The notes under the pieces are model-generated. The model saw only the letters and a list, made by a program, of their open reading frames with translations. It did not search any database and was not told where the DNA came from. DNA of 64,000 bases from an uncultured Oscillospiraceae bacterium (GTDB taxonomy: Bacteria; Bacillota; Clostridia; Oscillospirales; Ruminococcaceae): assembly GCA_905197685.1 (NCBI GenBank), contig CAJJZS010000002.1:1-64000 (forward strand). The letters run 5' to 3'. How positions within the stretch are numbered: position 1 is the first letter of the stretch; each line of letters starts with the position of its first letter. The translations under genes and the position numbers were made by a program. Below are positions 34,014 through 43,384 of this stretch, in pieces.

Positions 34014-34790
34014 TTATTCCTCCGATGTTTCGTTTAACGATTCCCAATCATAAAAAACCCGATCCAGATATAATCCCCATGCCGGAGCGGTCGCTCCCGC
34101 CAGAGAACGGTCCTTTCCCGCAATAATATCGGGGATACAGCCGGGAGCCTTGATTCCTGCCGCAATTTCCAGAATGGTTCCCACCATAATTCTTACCATA
34201 TTGTACAGAAATCCGTCCCCTTCCACATAAAAAATAACCTCTCGCCCACACCGTGTCATCCCGCAGTCGGTAACAGTGCGCACATGGTCCTCCACCGAAC
34301 TGTTTGCCGCGCAAAAGGAGGAAAAATCATAGGTTCCGATAAAGTCCTTGCACTCTCTGTCGCACAGCTGCACATCAATCGGGTAGCGGTAATCATACAT
34401 TAAACGGTAAGCAAACGGGTCTTTCACTTCACTGTTGTTGATTTTATAAATATAACGTTTTCCTTTGCAGTCATACCTTGCATGAAAATTGCTGCGTACC
34501 GGAACACACTCTTCCACCGCAATATCGTGCGGCAGCTTTACGTTTAACGCCCGCACCAAAGAAGCGCAGGGAATTTTACTCTGCGTTTTTACATTCAGAT
34601 AAAACATATTTGCATGAACTCCGCTGTCTGTCCTGGAACAGCCCTTAATATCTTCGCGTTTACCCAAAACTGCCTCCAACGCGTCCTGCATTGTTTGCGC
34701 CACCGTAACTGCGTTTTTCTGAACCTGAAATCCGTGATACGCAGTTCCGCAATAGCGAATCCGCAGCAAAAGATTTCTGGTTTCTTCCAT
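34014..34790 (-). CDS. truA: tRNA pseudouridine synthase A
   Basis: A 258-residue TruA. The catalytic Asp55 is in GCSRTDSGVHA. It converts uridines 38-40 of the tRNA anticodon arm. The ATG at 34790 follows AGAGGTG; an in-frame GTG nine bases earlier is less well placed. First gene of the operon truA-DUF5711-cvpA. Confidence 0.95.
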   Translation of the reverse strand: MEETRNLLLRIRYCGTAYHGFQVQKNAVTVAQTMQDALEAVLGKREDIKGCSRTDSGVHANMFYLNVKTQSKIPCASLVRALNVKLPHDIAVEECVPVRSNFHARYDCKGKRYIYKINNSEVKDPFAYRLMYDYRYPIDVQLCDRECKDFIGTYDFSSFCAANSSVEDHVRTVTDCGMTRCGREVIFYVEGDGFLYNMVRIMVGTILEIAAGIKAPGCIPDIIAGKDRSLAGATAPAWGLYLDRVFYDWESLNETSEE

Positions 34791-34844
34791 CTTTCTCACC
34801 TCTTCGCCCGTTTTTTTCTTGCGGGTTCTTTTTTGCTGTTCTTT

Positions 34845-34873
34845 ATTATAGCAGATTTTCTGTCATCTGTCAT
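34845..34873 (-). promoter_or_regulatory. Promoter of the truA operon
   Basis: ATGACA (34868-34873) and TATAAT (34845-34850) on the minus strand, 17-base spacer, TGC before the -10 box. Confidence 0.7.
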
Positions 34874-34995
34874 TATTTTCCCTTTATGATAAAACGAATT
34901 TTCGCTCTTGTTTTCTTCCGAGTTTTCTGTTTTTTGACAAAAATTTTCTTTCTTCCCGCTTATTTAACAAAATGTTTTTCTTTTCATAAAGCAAT

Positions 34996-35029
34996 CCCTC
35001 GGTTCAAAGTAAGTGTTTTGAACCGAGGG
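34996..35029 (-). terminator. Hairpin after ecfT, probable terminator
   Basis: CCCTCGGTTCAAA (34996-35008) pairs with TTTGAACCGAGGG (35017-35029). The stem is strong, but the T tract after it on the minus strand is interrupted. Confidence 0.65.
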
Positions 35030-35051
35030 AAAACAAAACCGCCGAATCAGA

Positions 35052-35870
35052 CTAAAACATCTTCGGAAAATAAATATTGATTGCAATGACTGCCGCCAGG
35101 CACAGCAGCATAAAACCGAGCGCGAGAAAATCGCGTTTGTGGTATTCCAGCTGTTTCATTCTGGTTCTGCCCACACTGCCGCGGTAGCAGCGGCATTCCA
35201 TTGCCAAAGCCAATTCATCCGCGCGGCGAAATGCCGAAACAAACAGCGGAATCAAAATTGGAATCAGCGCTTTTGCCCGCTGCATCAGTCCGCCCGACTC
35301 CATATCCGCGCCCCTTGCCTTTTGAGCGTTCATAATTTTATCGGTTTCTTCGATTAAGGTCGGGATAAAACGCAGGGCGATGGTCATCATCATCGCAATT
35401 TCGTGTACCGGCACTTTAAATCGCTTCAAAGGACCCATCAGCACTTCGATACCGTCTGTCAGTTCAATCGGGGAGGTGGTATAAGTAAGCAGAGAAGTGC
35501 CGGCAATCAGGCACATGATTCTCACTGCCATCAAAACTGCCATCGCAATACCTTCTCGATAAATATGAATAAAGCCGATCGACACCAACGGTTCGCTGGG
35601 ACCGGAGAAAAAGAACAGGTTTAAAATTCCCGTAAAAATGATGATGGGAACAACCGGTTTTAAACTCTTAATCACCATTTTGCCCGATATTTTGGAAACA
35701 ACATACATCAAAATAACCATCGCAATTCCCAAACACAGCCCCAATGGTCTGGAAGCGACAAAAAGAATGATGATATAAAGCACCGAAGCGATAATCTTCA
35801 TGCGGGGGTCCATTTTATGAATCATCGAGGTTCCCGGGAAATATTGTCCGATTGTAATATCTTTAAGCAT
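35052..35870 (-). CDS. ecfT: Energy-coupling factor transporter transmembrane protein EcfT
   Basis: A 272-residue EcfT. Family marks are the start GTSMIHKMDPRMKII and the paired coupling motifs ARGAD and the A-x-R-x-x-D-E segment near the C-terminus (AFRRADELA). The start at 35870 follows AAGGGGG and overlaps the end of ecfA2 by 8 bases. EcfT couples the two ATPases to a substrate-binding S component. No S-component gene is adjacent, so the module probably serves several unlinked S components for vitamins. Confidence 0.93.
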   Translation of the reverse strand: MLKDITIGQYFPGTSMIHKMDPRMKIIASVLYIIILFVASRPLGLCLGIAMVILMYVVSKISGKMVIKSLKPVVPIIIFTGILNLFFFSGPSEPLVSIGFIHIYREGIAMAVLMAVRIMCLIAGTSLLTYTTSPIELTDGIEVLMGPLKRFKVPVHEIAMMMTIALRFIPTLIEETDKIMNAQKARGADMESGGLMQRAKALIPILIPLFVSAFRRADELALAMECRCYRGSVGRTRMKQLEYHKRDFLALGFMLLCLAAVIAINIYFPKMF

Positions 35871-36750
35871 TTCTCTGTACCCCCTTCGCTTTGCGTTCCT
35901 GTTCGTCAAACAGGTCAAGCACCTGTTTTTTTGCCTGCTGAATGGTGTAGGTATGGGGATTGACAGGATACCCCATCTCTGCCAAACGCATAAAGATTTT
36001 TGTAACCTGAGGTACTGCAAGTCCCATCTGCTCAATTTCTTTTGCATGGGCAAACACAGCCTCGGTATCGTCATACATAAACACCTTAGACTGGTTCATT
36101 ACCAATACCTTTTTGGCAAATTTGGCAACGTCCTCCATACTGTGGGAAACAATTAAAACGGTATTCTTCTGGTCTTTTTGGTACTCCTGAATCTGCCCTA
36201 AAATTCGGTCGCGCCCTTTTGGGTCAAGTCCTGCCGTCGGCTCGTCCAAAATCAGCACCTTCGGACGCATGGCAAGCACACCCGCAATCGCTACCCTGCG
36301 CTTTTGTCCGCCGGAAAGCTCAAACGGAGATTTCTGCATCATATCCTTTGTCACGTTCACAAAGGCTGCCGCCTCATGTACTCTGCGGTCTACCTCTTCC
36401 TCGCTCAGTCCCATATTTTTCGGACCGAAAGCAATATCCCGATACACCGTTTCCTCAAACAACTGATATTCCGGATACTGAAAAACCAGTCCCACCTTAA
36501 AGCGAATATCCCTTAAATTGGTGGATTCTGCCCACATATCCTGACCGTCGATGTAAATTTTTCCCGAAGTCGGTTTCAGCAATCCGTTCAGGTGCTGAAT
36601 CAGGGTCGATTTGCCCGAACCGGTATGCCCGATTACGCCGACCATTTCCCCTTCTTCAATGGAAAGATTGACGTCCTGAATCGCCATCTTTACAAAGGGG
36701 GTTCCCTCGGAATAAACATGGTTTAAGTGTTCTGTCTTTATCACCGCCAT
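35863..36750 (-). CDS. ecfA2: Energy-coupling factor ATPase EcfA2
   Basis: A 295-residue ATPase with Walker A GHTGSGKST, signature LSGGQKRR, and Walker B LILDEPTAGLD. The KRRVAIAGVLAMRP order is typical of EcfA2. It forms a heterodimer with EcfA1. It lies 39 bases after ecfA1 and overlaps ecfT. Confidence 0.93.
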   Translation of the reverse strand: MAVIKTEHLNHVYSEGTPFVKMAIQDVNLSIEEGEMVGVIGHTGSGKSTLIQHLNGLLKPTSGKIYIDGQDMWAESTNLRDIRFKVGLVFQYPEYQLFEETVYRDIAFGPKNMGLSEEEVDRRVHEAAAFVNVTKDMMQKSPFELSGGQKRRVAIAGVLAMRPKVLILDEPTAGLDPKGRDRILGQIQEYQKDQKNTVLIVSHSMEDVAKFAKKVLVMNQSKVFMYDDTEAVFAHAKEIEQMGLAVPQVTKIFMRLAEMGYPVNPHTYTIQQAKKQVLDLFDEQERKAKGVQRNA

Positions 36751-36789
36751 GATGGTGAATCACTCCTTCTGTGATGTTTTGCATGATTG

Positions 36790-37704
36790 TTATTTGGTTT
36801 CGGTCGCTTCCCCGTTTGGCAATTCTTCTCCGGCATCTTTTGCGGGTTTAATTCCCTTTCTGCGGAAAAGCGTGGTAAGCGCTTTGATACATTCGTCCTC
36901 TGTCAAAACATCTTTTGGGAGATTATAACCTTCCTTTAAGAATTCATAAATCAGCTCAGAGGTTTGCGGGACATCTAATCCCACCTTTTTTAACTCTTTG
37001 ACATGAGAAAATACCTTTTTGGGGGTATCGTCCAAAATCACCTTGCCCGAGTCCATTACAATAATTCGGTCGCACTGCGCCGCCTCGTCCATATAATGGG
37101 TAATCAGCACAATGGTAATCCCATACTCCCGATTGAGTTTTTGAATCGTTTCCATGACCTCTCTGCGTCCTCTGGGGTCAAGCATCGCGGTAGGCTCGTC
37201 CAAAACAATACATTTCGGACGCATCGCGATAATGCCGGCAATCGCAACTCGCTGCTTCTGTCCGCCGGAAAGGCGGTGCGGAGCGTGCTTTTTATATTCA
37301 TAGATGCCAACATCCATCAGGGCGCGATCCACGCGTTCCCGCATTTCTTTGGGCGGAACGCCGATATTTTCCAGTCCGAAGGCAACATCTTCTTCCACCA
37401 CGGTAGCAACAATCTGGTTATCGGGATTCTGAAAAACCATACCCACCTTTTGGCGAATATCATACAGCTTATCTTCGTCCGCCGTATCCAGTCCGTCTAC
37501 ATACACCTTTCCTCCCGAAGGCAGAAGGATTGCGTTTAAGTGCTTTGCAAAGGTACTTTTTCCGGAACCGTTATGTCCCAAAACAGCCGTCAGTTCCCCT
37601 TCGTGTATCACAACATTTAAGTTTTCAAACACATTGACCGGAGCCTGTCCTTCCTCTGCATGATAACTGAAACTGATTCCCTGGGCTTTAATAAAATCAT
37701 TCAT
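36790..37704 (-). CDS. ecfA1: Energy-coupling factor ATPase EcfA1
   Basis: A 304-residue ATPase with Walker A GHNGSGKST, signature LSGGQKQR, and Walker B IVLDEPTAMLD. First gene of ecfA1-ecfA2-ecfT. In many Firmicutes this set sits between rplQ and truA; here truA is upstream on the same strand in chromosomal order but the ribosomal genes are absent. The region 37705-37984 to the left of the methyltransferase shows no gene or clear site. Confidence 0.93.
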   Translation of the reverse strand: MNDFIKAQGISFSYHAEEGQAPVNVFENLNVVIHEGELTAVLGHNGSGKSTFAKHLNAILLPSGGKVYVDGLDTADEDKLYDIRQKVGMVFQNPDNQIVATVVEEDVAFGLENIGVPPKEMRERVDRALMDVGIYEYKKHAPHRLSGGQKQRVAIAGIIAMRPKCIVLDEPTAMLDPRGRREVMETIQKLNREYGITIVLITHYMDEAAQCDRIIVMDSGKVILDDTPKKVFSHVKELKKVGLDVPQTSELIYEFLKEGYNLPKDVLTEDECIKALTTLFRRKGIKPAKDAGEELPNGEATETK

Positions 37705-37984
37705 CAGCCTTTTTTACCACCTTTTCTGAATTTAAAGATGCAAACTTTTTCTTAAAAAAGTTTCGCTCTTTCCTGTTTTTCAGCCTTTTTCCGCTGCGCT
37801 GAATTTCGGCTTATCAAACTTGTTGAAATCTTCATTAGTATAATCAATTTTGGTATAAAAGAAAAGAGGGGAATCGTTTTTTTGTCGCTGTTTACAAATA
37901 TTTAAGAAATTCTCTCTGTTTTCTTCGCGTTTTCAGGCAAAAACCGAATAGACCAATGAAAAACCATACGGCAAAAACAGGATT

Positions 37985-38848
37985 TTAATCCTCTTGCCAG
38001 ATTGCGGTGGAACCGCACGGCAGCACATATCCGCTTTGGGTTACGGGGAGTCCGATTTCCGAAGAAGAAACCATGCCCTTATGCTGTCTGCCTACCGTTA
38101 CCCCCAAAATATACTCCATAACCGATGGGGAAAGACCTGTTGTGTAGGAATTTAACAGGAAAAACAAGGGGCGGTCGGAAAGAACCTGAGCGCACAGCTC
38201 CACCAAATCGTAGATGGAATCTTCCAGTTTCCATACCTCTCCTCCCGGTCCTCTTCCGTAGGACGGCGGGTCCATAACAATCCCGTCATAGCGGTTGCCG
38301 CGGCGAACCTCACGCTCCACAAATTTTTTGCAGTCGTCCACAATCCAGCGAATCGGCTTTTCCTGCAAACCGGACAGCTGCGCATTCTCTCTTGCCCACG
38401 CAACCATACCTTTGGAGGCGTCCACATGGCACACCTTCGCCCCTGCCTGCGCGCAGGCTAAGGTTGCCCCTCCGGTATAGGCAAACAGATTTAACACGCT
38501 CACCTCTCTGCCTGCGTTTTTAATCTTGTCTGCCATAAAATCCCAGTTGACCGCCTGCTCCGGGAAAAGTCCCGTATGTTTAAATCCGGTCGGACTGATT
38601 TTAAACTTTAACCCTTTATAATCAATCGTCCAATGATCCTTCGGCATATTTTTAATCTGCCACTGTCCCCCTCCGCTGGAAGAACGAAGATAGCGCGCGT
38701 TTGTCTTTTTCCAAACATCGCCTTTTGGGGTATTCCAAATTACCTGCGGGTCGGGGCGGGTTAAGATAACTTCGCCCCAACGCTCCAGCTTTTCCCCGCC
38801 GGAGGTGTCAATTACCTCAAATTGTTTCCAATCCTTTGCAGTCCTCAT
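37985..38848 (-). CDS. Class I SAM-dependent methyltransferase (RlmI-like)
   Basis: A 287-residue methyltransferase. SAM-binding motifs are VLNLFAYTGGATLACA and the catalytic-region VMDPPSYGRGPGG. Family similarity is to 23S rRNA cytosine-C5 methyltransferases of the RlmI/RlmL group, but the usual N-terminal PUA domain is absent. The exact target is uncertain. Its first 32 bases overlap the end of glmM, so it is in the ruv-glmM operon. Confidence 0.8.
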   Translation of the reverse strand: MRTAKDWKQFEVIDTSGGEKLERWGEVILTRPDPQVIWNTPKGDVWKKTNARYLRSSSGGGQWQIKNMPKDHWTIDYKGLKFKISPTGFKHTGLFPEQAVNWDFMADKIKNAGREVSVLNLFAYTGGATLACAQAGAKVCHVDASKGMVAWARENAQLSGLQEKPIRWIVDDCKKFVEREVRRGNRYDGIVMDPPSYGRGPGGEVWKLEDSIYDLVELCAQVLSDRPLFFLLNSYTTGLSPSVMEYILGVTVGRQHKGMVSSSEIGLPVTQSGYVLPCGSTAIWQED

Positions 38849-40202
38849 TATAGCCTAACCTTTCTATGATTGTCTGTTCCATTTCCTGCGCAATCTGCGC
38901 AATCTGCCGCTGTTCCGGTCCTTCCACCATAATGCGGATAACCGGCTCGGTGCCGGACGGACGAACCAAAATTCTTCCGTTTCCGTTCATGCTGTCCTCC
39001 AGCTCCTGCTGACGCTTGAGAACGCCTTCGTCTACCTTTACTGCTTTTTTCATCTCTTTGTCGGCGCGCACATTACGGATTACCTGCGGGTACACCTGCA
39101 TCAGAGAAGCAAGCTCGGAAAGGGTTTTTCCGCTCTTCTTTAATGCCGCCAACAGCTGAACCGCCGTCAGCTGACCGTCTCCGGTTGTCATAAATTCCCG
39201 GAAAATAATGTGTCCGGACTGTTCGCCGCCGATACAATGACCGTATTCCAGCATATTCTGCAAAACATAGCGGTCGCCCACCCCTGTTTTTTCCACATGG
39301 ATTCCTTCCCTTTCGGCAAATTTAAAGAATCCCATATTGCTCATTACCGTCACCACTGCCGTATCGTTTGCAAGGTGTCCTTCTTCTTTCATCTGCTTTG
39401 CAAAGATGGCAATCAGTCTGTCGCCGTCTACCAGTTCTCCGTTTTCGTCCACTGCAAGACAGCGGTCCGCATCTCCGTCGAACGCAACGCCTAAATCAAA
39501 GCCGTTTTCTTTGACATAATTTCCCAACACATCAATATGGGTGGAACCGCAGTTTTGATTAATGTTGATTCCGTTCGGAGCATCGTTTAAAATGGTGACG
39601 TCTGCGCCCAGTTTCTCAAAAATTTTTGCCGCAGTCGCGCTTGCGCTGCCGTTTGCGCAGTCTGCCGCTACCTTTAAGCCGGAAAGGTCGCAGCGAACGG
39701 TAGAAACCACATGGTCGATATATTCTTCCACCATCTTTTCTCCGCTGCGAATCGTTCCCAATTCCTCATTCCATTTTAAGTCATACGGCAGAACGTGATC
39801 CAGCACAATTTCTTCAATCTCAAATTCTTCCTCATCGGTCAGTTTAAAGCCTTCCGAACCGAAAATTTTAATTCCGTTAAATTCATACGGATTGTGCGAA
39901 GCAGACAGCATAATTGCCGCATCTGCGTCGGAATGGCTCACCAGATATGCCACTGCCGGAGTGGGCACCGTACCGAGGGTGACAACGTCCGCTCCCACCG
40001 AGCAAAGTCCCGCCGCAATCGCGCTTTCCAGCATATCGTGCGAAATGCGGGTATCATGCCCAACCAAAAACAGCGGGCGTTTTTTCTGATGATCTCTTGC
40101 TACCACCATCGCCGCCGCCCTTCCGATATCCATCGCAAGGGTGCAGCTGATTTCTGTATTGGCTACGCCGCGCGCGCCGTCCGTTCCGAAAATTCTTCCC
40201 AA
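38817..40202 (-). CDS. glmM: Phosphoglucosamine mutase
   Basis: A 461-residue GlmM. The phosphoserine loop is MLSASHNPYEFNGIK near residue 100, the metal-binding loop DGDADR near 245, and the sugar-binding GEQSGH near 330. The phosphate-binding RPSGTEP lies near 425. It converts glucosamine-6-phosphate to glucosamine-1-phosphate for peptidoglycan precursor synthesis. The stop region overlaps the methyltransferase start. Confidence 0.95.
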   Translation of the reverse strand: MGRIFGTDGARGVANTEISCTLAMDIGRAAAMVVARDHQKKRPLFLVGHDTRISHDMLESAIAAGLCSVGADVVTLGTVPTPAVAYLVSHSDADAAIMLSASHNPYEFNGIKIFGSEGFKLTDEEEFEIEEIVLDHVLPYDLKWNEELGTIRSGEKMVEEYIDHVVSTVRCDLSGLKVAADCANGSASATAAKIFEKLGADVTILNDAPNGININQNCGSTHIDVLGNYVKENGFDLGVAFDGDADRCLAVDENGELVDGDRLIAIFAKQMKEEGHLANDTAVVTVMSNMGFFKFAEREGIHVEKTGVGDRYVLQNMLEYGHCIGGEQSGHIIFREFMTTGDGQLTAVQLLAALKKSGKTLSELASLMQVYPQVIRNVRADKEMKKAVKVDEGVLKRQQELEDSMNGNGRILVRPSGTEPVIRIMVEGPEQRQIAQIAQEMEQTIIERLGYNEDCKGLETI

Positions 40203-40230
40203 ATCCGGTCAACTCCTTTGTAAGATTATT

Positions 40231-41292
40231 TTATAACTCAAGCTGCTCAAATTGCAGCAATTCCTCTTCTCCCAGCGGTCTTGGCAAACCGAGATGGTCA
40301 TAAGCAAGCGGGGTAACACAGCGTCCTCTGGGCGTTCTCACCAAAAAGCCCAGCTGCATCAGGTACGGTTCGCATACGTCTTCAATCGTCACCGTTTCTT
40401 CTCCGACAGCCGCAGCCAGCGTTTCCACCCCCACCGGTCCGCCGCCGTAGTTGCGGATAATGGTTTTTAATATGCGCAGGTCGTTGGAATCCAATCCCAG
40501 CTTATCAATTTCCATCTTATCCAACGAAGCGTCTGCAATCTCCTTGCTGATTTTGCCGTCCCCCAAAACCAGAGCGTAGTCCCTCACCCGTTTGAGCAGA
40601 CGATTGGCAATACGCGGGGTTCCCCTGCTCCTTCTTGCCAGCTCCAAAGCGCCTTCTTCTTCGCAGTCCACTTCCAGAATACGGGCGCTTCTGCTGATGA
40701 TTTGGCACAGTTCCTCCGGCTTATACAGTTCCAGACGGAGCACCATACCGAATCGGTCACGCAGCGGCGAGGTCATCTGCCCCGCTCGGGTAGTCGCGCC
40801 AATCAGGGTAAATTTCGGTAAATCAATGCGGATAGAACGCGCCGACGGACCCTTGCCGATAATAATGTCCAGCGCGTAATCCTCCATCGCCGGGTACAAA
40901 ATTTCCTCAACAGAACGGGAAAGGCGGTGAATTTCGTCGATGAAAAGAATGTCGCCTTCGCTTAAATTCGTAAGCAGCGCCGCCAAATCTCCCGGTTTTT
41001 CAATCGCCGGACCGGAGGTGACGCGAAGATTTACCCCCATTTCATTGGCAACAATTGCTGCAAGGGTTGTTTTTCCCAAGCCCGGAGGACCGTACAGCAA
41101 AACGTGGTCCAACGCTTCTCCCCTGATTTTTGCCGACTGCATAAAGATGGAAAGATTTTCCTTTACCTTTTCCTGACCGATATATTCCGACAGCGTTTTG
41201 GGGCGCAGAGAGGTTTCTACATCGGAATCTTCGGTTGAGGTATATTCCGGGGCGATAATGCGATTTTCAAAATCCATCTCATTTTCCAGCAT
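40231..41292 (-). CDS. ruvB: Holliday junction branch migration ATPase RuvB
   Basis: A 353-residue RuvB. Walker A GPPGLGKTTL is near residue 68 and Walker B ILFIDEIHRL near 119, followed by sensor motifs and the C-terminal winged helix. It works as hexamers with RuvA in recombination repair. The start at 41292 has a GGGG site about 11 bases away; an ATG 15 bases later is an alternative. Confidence 0.96.
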   Translation of the reverse strand: MLENEMDFENRIIAPEYTSTEDSDVETSLRPKTLSEYIGQEKVKENLSIFMQSAKIRGEALDHVLLYGPPGLGKTTLAAIVANEMGVNLRVTSGPAIEKPGDLAALLTNLSEGDILFIDEIHRLSRSVEEILYPAMEDYALDIIIGKGPSARSIRIDLPKFTLIGATTRAGQMTSPLRDRFGMVLRLELYKPEELCQIISRSARILEVDCEEEGALELARRSRGTPRIANRLLKRVRDYALVLGDGKISKEIADASLDKMEIDKLGLDSNDLRILKTIIRNYGGGPVGVETLAAAVGEETVTIEDVCEPYLMQLGFLVRTPRGRCVTPLAYDHLGLPRPLGEEELLQFEQLEL

Positions 41293-41313
41293 ATTCGTGT
41301 TATCCCCTTTCGA

Positions 41314-41925
41314 TTACCTGCCTCCTGCAAGTTTTTTTAATCCTATCTTTACCAAATCCTGAACGCTTGCCTGCGCCGGCTGTCCGGCGATTGCCTTTGC
41401 CGCCTCGCTTTGGCTGTATCCCAACACCACCAAGGCAGAGATTGCTTCGGCAATATTGCCCGAGCCGGAAGCTGCCTGTTCTCCAACGCTGCTTACCTGC
41501 TGAAGTTGTTCGCTGAGTTCCTCGTTCTTCACCTTATCGCGCAGTTCCAGTAAAATGCGTTCTGCCAGTTTTTTGCCGACACCCGGCGCGCGGGTCAAAC
41601 TTTTTACATCCTGAGATACCAGCGCCAACATCAGTTCGTCCGGTTTGAGTTCGGATAAAATTCCCAACGCCACTTTCGGACCGACTCCGCTGACCGAGGT
41701 CAGGCGGCGAAAACAGTTTTGTTCCGCAAGAGAAGCAAATCCAAACAGATCCACCGCCCCTTCCCGCACATTCATATAGGTGTACAGCATCACCTCTGCG
41801 CCCTTCTGCGGCAGAGTGTTCAGCGTTGTTCTGGTTACGCTGCACAAATATCCCACGCCGCCGCATTCCACCACGGCGGTGTTTTCCCCGACATGAATCA
41901 GCTTTCCTCTTAAACTATAAATCAT
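41314..41925 (-). CDS. ruvA: Holliday junction DNA-binding protein RuvA
   Basis: A 203-residue RuvA with an OB fold, two helix-hairpin-helix motifs (SGVGPKVALGIL and PGVGKKLAERILLEL), and a C-terminal three-helix domain that contacts RuvB. Its start overlaps ruvC by 11 bases. Confidence 0.95.
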   Translation of the reverse strand: MIYSLRGKLIHVGENTAVVECGGVGYLCSVTRTTLNTLPQKGAEVMLYTYMNVREGAVDLFGFASLAEQNCFRRLTSVSGVGPKVALGILSELKPDELMLALVSQDVKSLTRAPGVGKKLAERILLELRDKVKNEELSEQLQQVSSVGEQAASGSGNIAEAISALVVLGYSQSEAAKAIAGQPAQASVQDLVKIGLKKLAGGR

Positions 41926-42445
41926 GGACGGTCCTCCTCAATTCCTGTTCAAAATGAATCCGTCGGTTTAATGTACTGCCCGCGCAGTGAGCATGACAGA
42001 CAGCCAGCGCCAAAGCGTCCGCGGTATCGTCGGGTTTGGGCACTGCCGGCAGACGCAGCAGAATACGGGTCATTTCCATCACCTGTTTTTTTTCCGCCTT
42101 GCCATAGCCCACCACTGCCTGCTTCACCTGCATCGGGGTGTATTCATAAATTTTCATATTGCGCATCGCGGCGCTTAATACAATCACGCCTCTTGCCTGC
42201 GCTACGTCGATACCGGTGGTCTTATTGTTGGTAAAAAATAACTTTTCAATCGACAGGACATCCGGCTGATACTTTTGCAGGACAGTGTTCATATCCTGAT
42301 AAATCATCTCCAACCGTTTGGGAAAATCCATTCCGGCAGGTGTTGTGATTGCGCCGTAACCGCGAATGGTAAAGCGGCTGTTCTGATATTCAATCACACC
42401 CCAGCCTACAATCGCATATCCGGGGTCGATTCCCAGTATTGTCAT
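41915..42445 (-). CDS. ruvC: Crossover junction endonuclease RuvC
   Basis: A 176-residue RuvC. Catalytic Asp7 is in ILGIDPGYA, Glu in SIEKLFF near 66, and an Asp pair in DDTADALALA near 140. The start at 42445 follows AAGGAGCGG; an upstream ATG to 42535 lies before the promoter and is not used. First gene of ruvC-ruvA-ruvB-glmM-methyltransferase. Confidence 0.95.
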   Translation of the reverse strand: MTILGIDPGYAIVGWGVIEYQNSRFTIRGYGAITTPAGMDFPKRLEMIYQDMNTVLQKYQPDVLSIEKLFFTNNKTTGIDVAQARGVIVLSAAMRNMKIYEYTPMQVKQAVVGYGKAEKKQVMEMTRILLRLPAVPKPDDTADALALAVCHAHCAGSTLNRRIHFEQELRRTVHDL

Positions 42446-42481
42446 ATTCCCGCTCCTTCCTGTCTTTTTACATACCTTTTT

Positions 42482-42510
42482 ATTATACCATACTTTGGGC
42501 GTCCCCACAA
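42482..42510 (-). promoter_or_regulatory. Promoter of the ruv operon
   Basis: TTGTGG (42505-42510) and TATAAT (42482-42487) on the minus strand, 17-base spacer, extended -10 TGG. No SOS (LexA) box was recognised. Confidence 0.7.
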
Positions 42511-42589
42511 CAAGGGAAACCAAATTCTGCATCAATAAAACAAATTTGCCGATTTTAAAGATAAACTATATAAAAGTTTTTCTTTTTTA

Positions 42590-42618
42590 TTGCATTTTTT
42601 AGTGTTTAGTGCTATAAT
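42590..42618 (+). promoter_or_regulatory. Promoter of the cytidylate-kinase-like gene
   Basis: TTGCAT (42590-42595) and TATAAT (42613-42618), 17-base spacer, TGC before the -10 box. Confidence 0.75.
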
Positions 42619-42642
42619 AAAATCATTAAAGGAGGTGTTGTT

Positions 42643-43308
42643 ATGAGTAACAATTCCAAGTTTGTTATTACAATCGGCAGAGAACGCGGCAGCGGCGGCA
42701 GAATGGTCGGAAAAGAGCTTGCCAGACGTTTTCATATTCATTATTATGACAGGGAAATTCTCGCCTGCGCTTCCAAAGAGCTTGCTGTGGACGAAGCATA
42801 CCTTGCCAGCATTGACGAACGCTCGATGAACTTTATGCAGAATGTCTTTCCTGTTGCGTATGCGGGCAACAACCTTGCCTTTAACTATGTTACCACCGAA
42901 GCGGAACTAATCGGTGTGCAAAGCCGCCTGATCTGCGAATTTGCAAGCAGCAGAAGCTGTGTCATTGTCGGACGCTGCGCCGATTACCTCCTGCGCGACA
43001 ATCCGAATTGTATCCGTATCTTCCTTTATTCCGATTTGGAAGACCGTGTCCGCCACATCTCCGAAATCTATGAGGTCAGCGAGGCGGAAGCCAAGAAAAA
43101 AATCAAAAAGATGGATAAAGAACGCGAAAAATACTATCGCAGCGTAACCGGTTTGGATTGGGGCGATTCCCGAACCTATGACCTGTGCCTGAACACCTCG
43201 ATGCTCGGCATCGAAAAAAGCTGCGATTTAATCGAACAGGCGGTTCGAATTTTCTTAAAAGACCGCGGTATTAACCCGGACGCTCTGTCCGAACCCCGTC
43301 AAGAATGA
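42643..43308 (+). CDS. Cytidylate kinase-like family protein
   Basis: A 221-residue P-loop protein of the cytidylate-kinase-2 family. The nucleotide loop is GRERGSGGRMVGKELA (residues about 13-28). Later segments VIVGRCADYLLRD and EREKYYRSVTG are family blocks. True Cmk phosphorylates CMP; this group, common in Clostridia, has no proven substrate. It is monocistronic on the plus strand with AAAGGAGGTG as ribosome site. Confidence 0.87.
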   Translation: MSNNSKFVITIGRERGSGGRMVGKELARRFHIHYYDREILACASKELAVDEAYLASIDERSMNFMQNVFPVAYAGNNLAFNYVTTEAELIGVQSRLICEFASSRSCVIVGRCADYLLRDNPNCIRIFLYSDLEDRVRHISEIYEVSEAEAKKKIKKMDKEREKYYRSVTGLDWGDSRTYDLCLNTSMLGIEKSCDLIEQAVRIFLKDRGINPDALSEPRQE

Positions 43309-43344
43309 AAACCACTACTTACTTGCCCCGCAAAGATGAATAAA

Positions 43345-43375
43345 GGAAAGCTCCCCAAATTGTGGGGAGCTTTCC
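43345..43375. terminator. Bidirectional terminator
   Basis: GGAAAGCTCCCCA (43345-43357) pairs with TGGGGAGCTTTCC (43363-43375), with T-rich flank on the plus side. Lies between convergent genes. Confidence 0.85.
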
Positions 43376-43384
43376 TTTTCTCTT

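Noticed and set aside
42446..42535. Earlier ATG for ruvC
   Set aside because: It lies upstream of the promoter -10 box and has no ribosome site.
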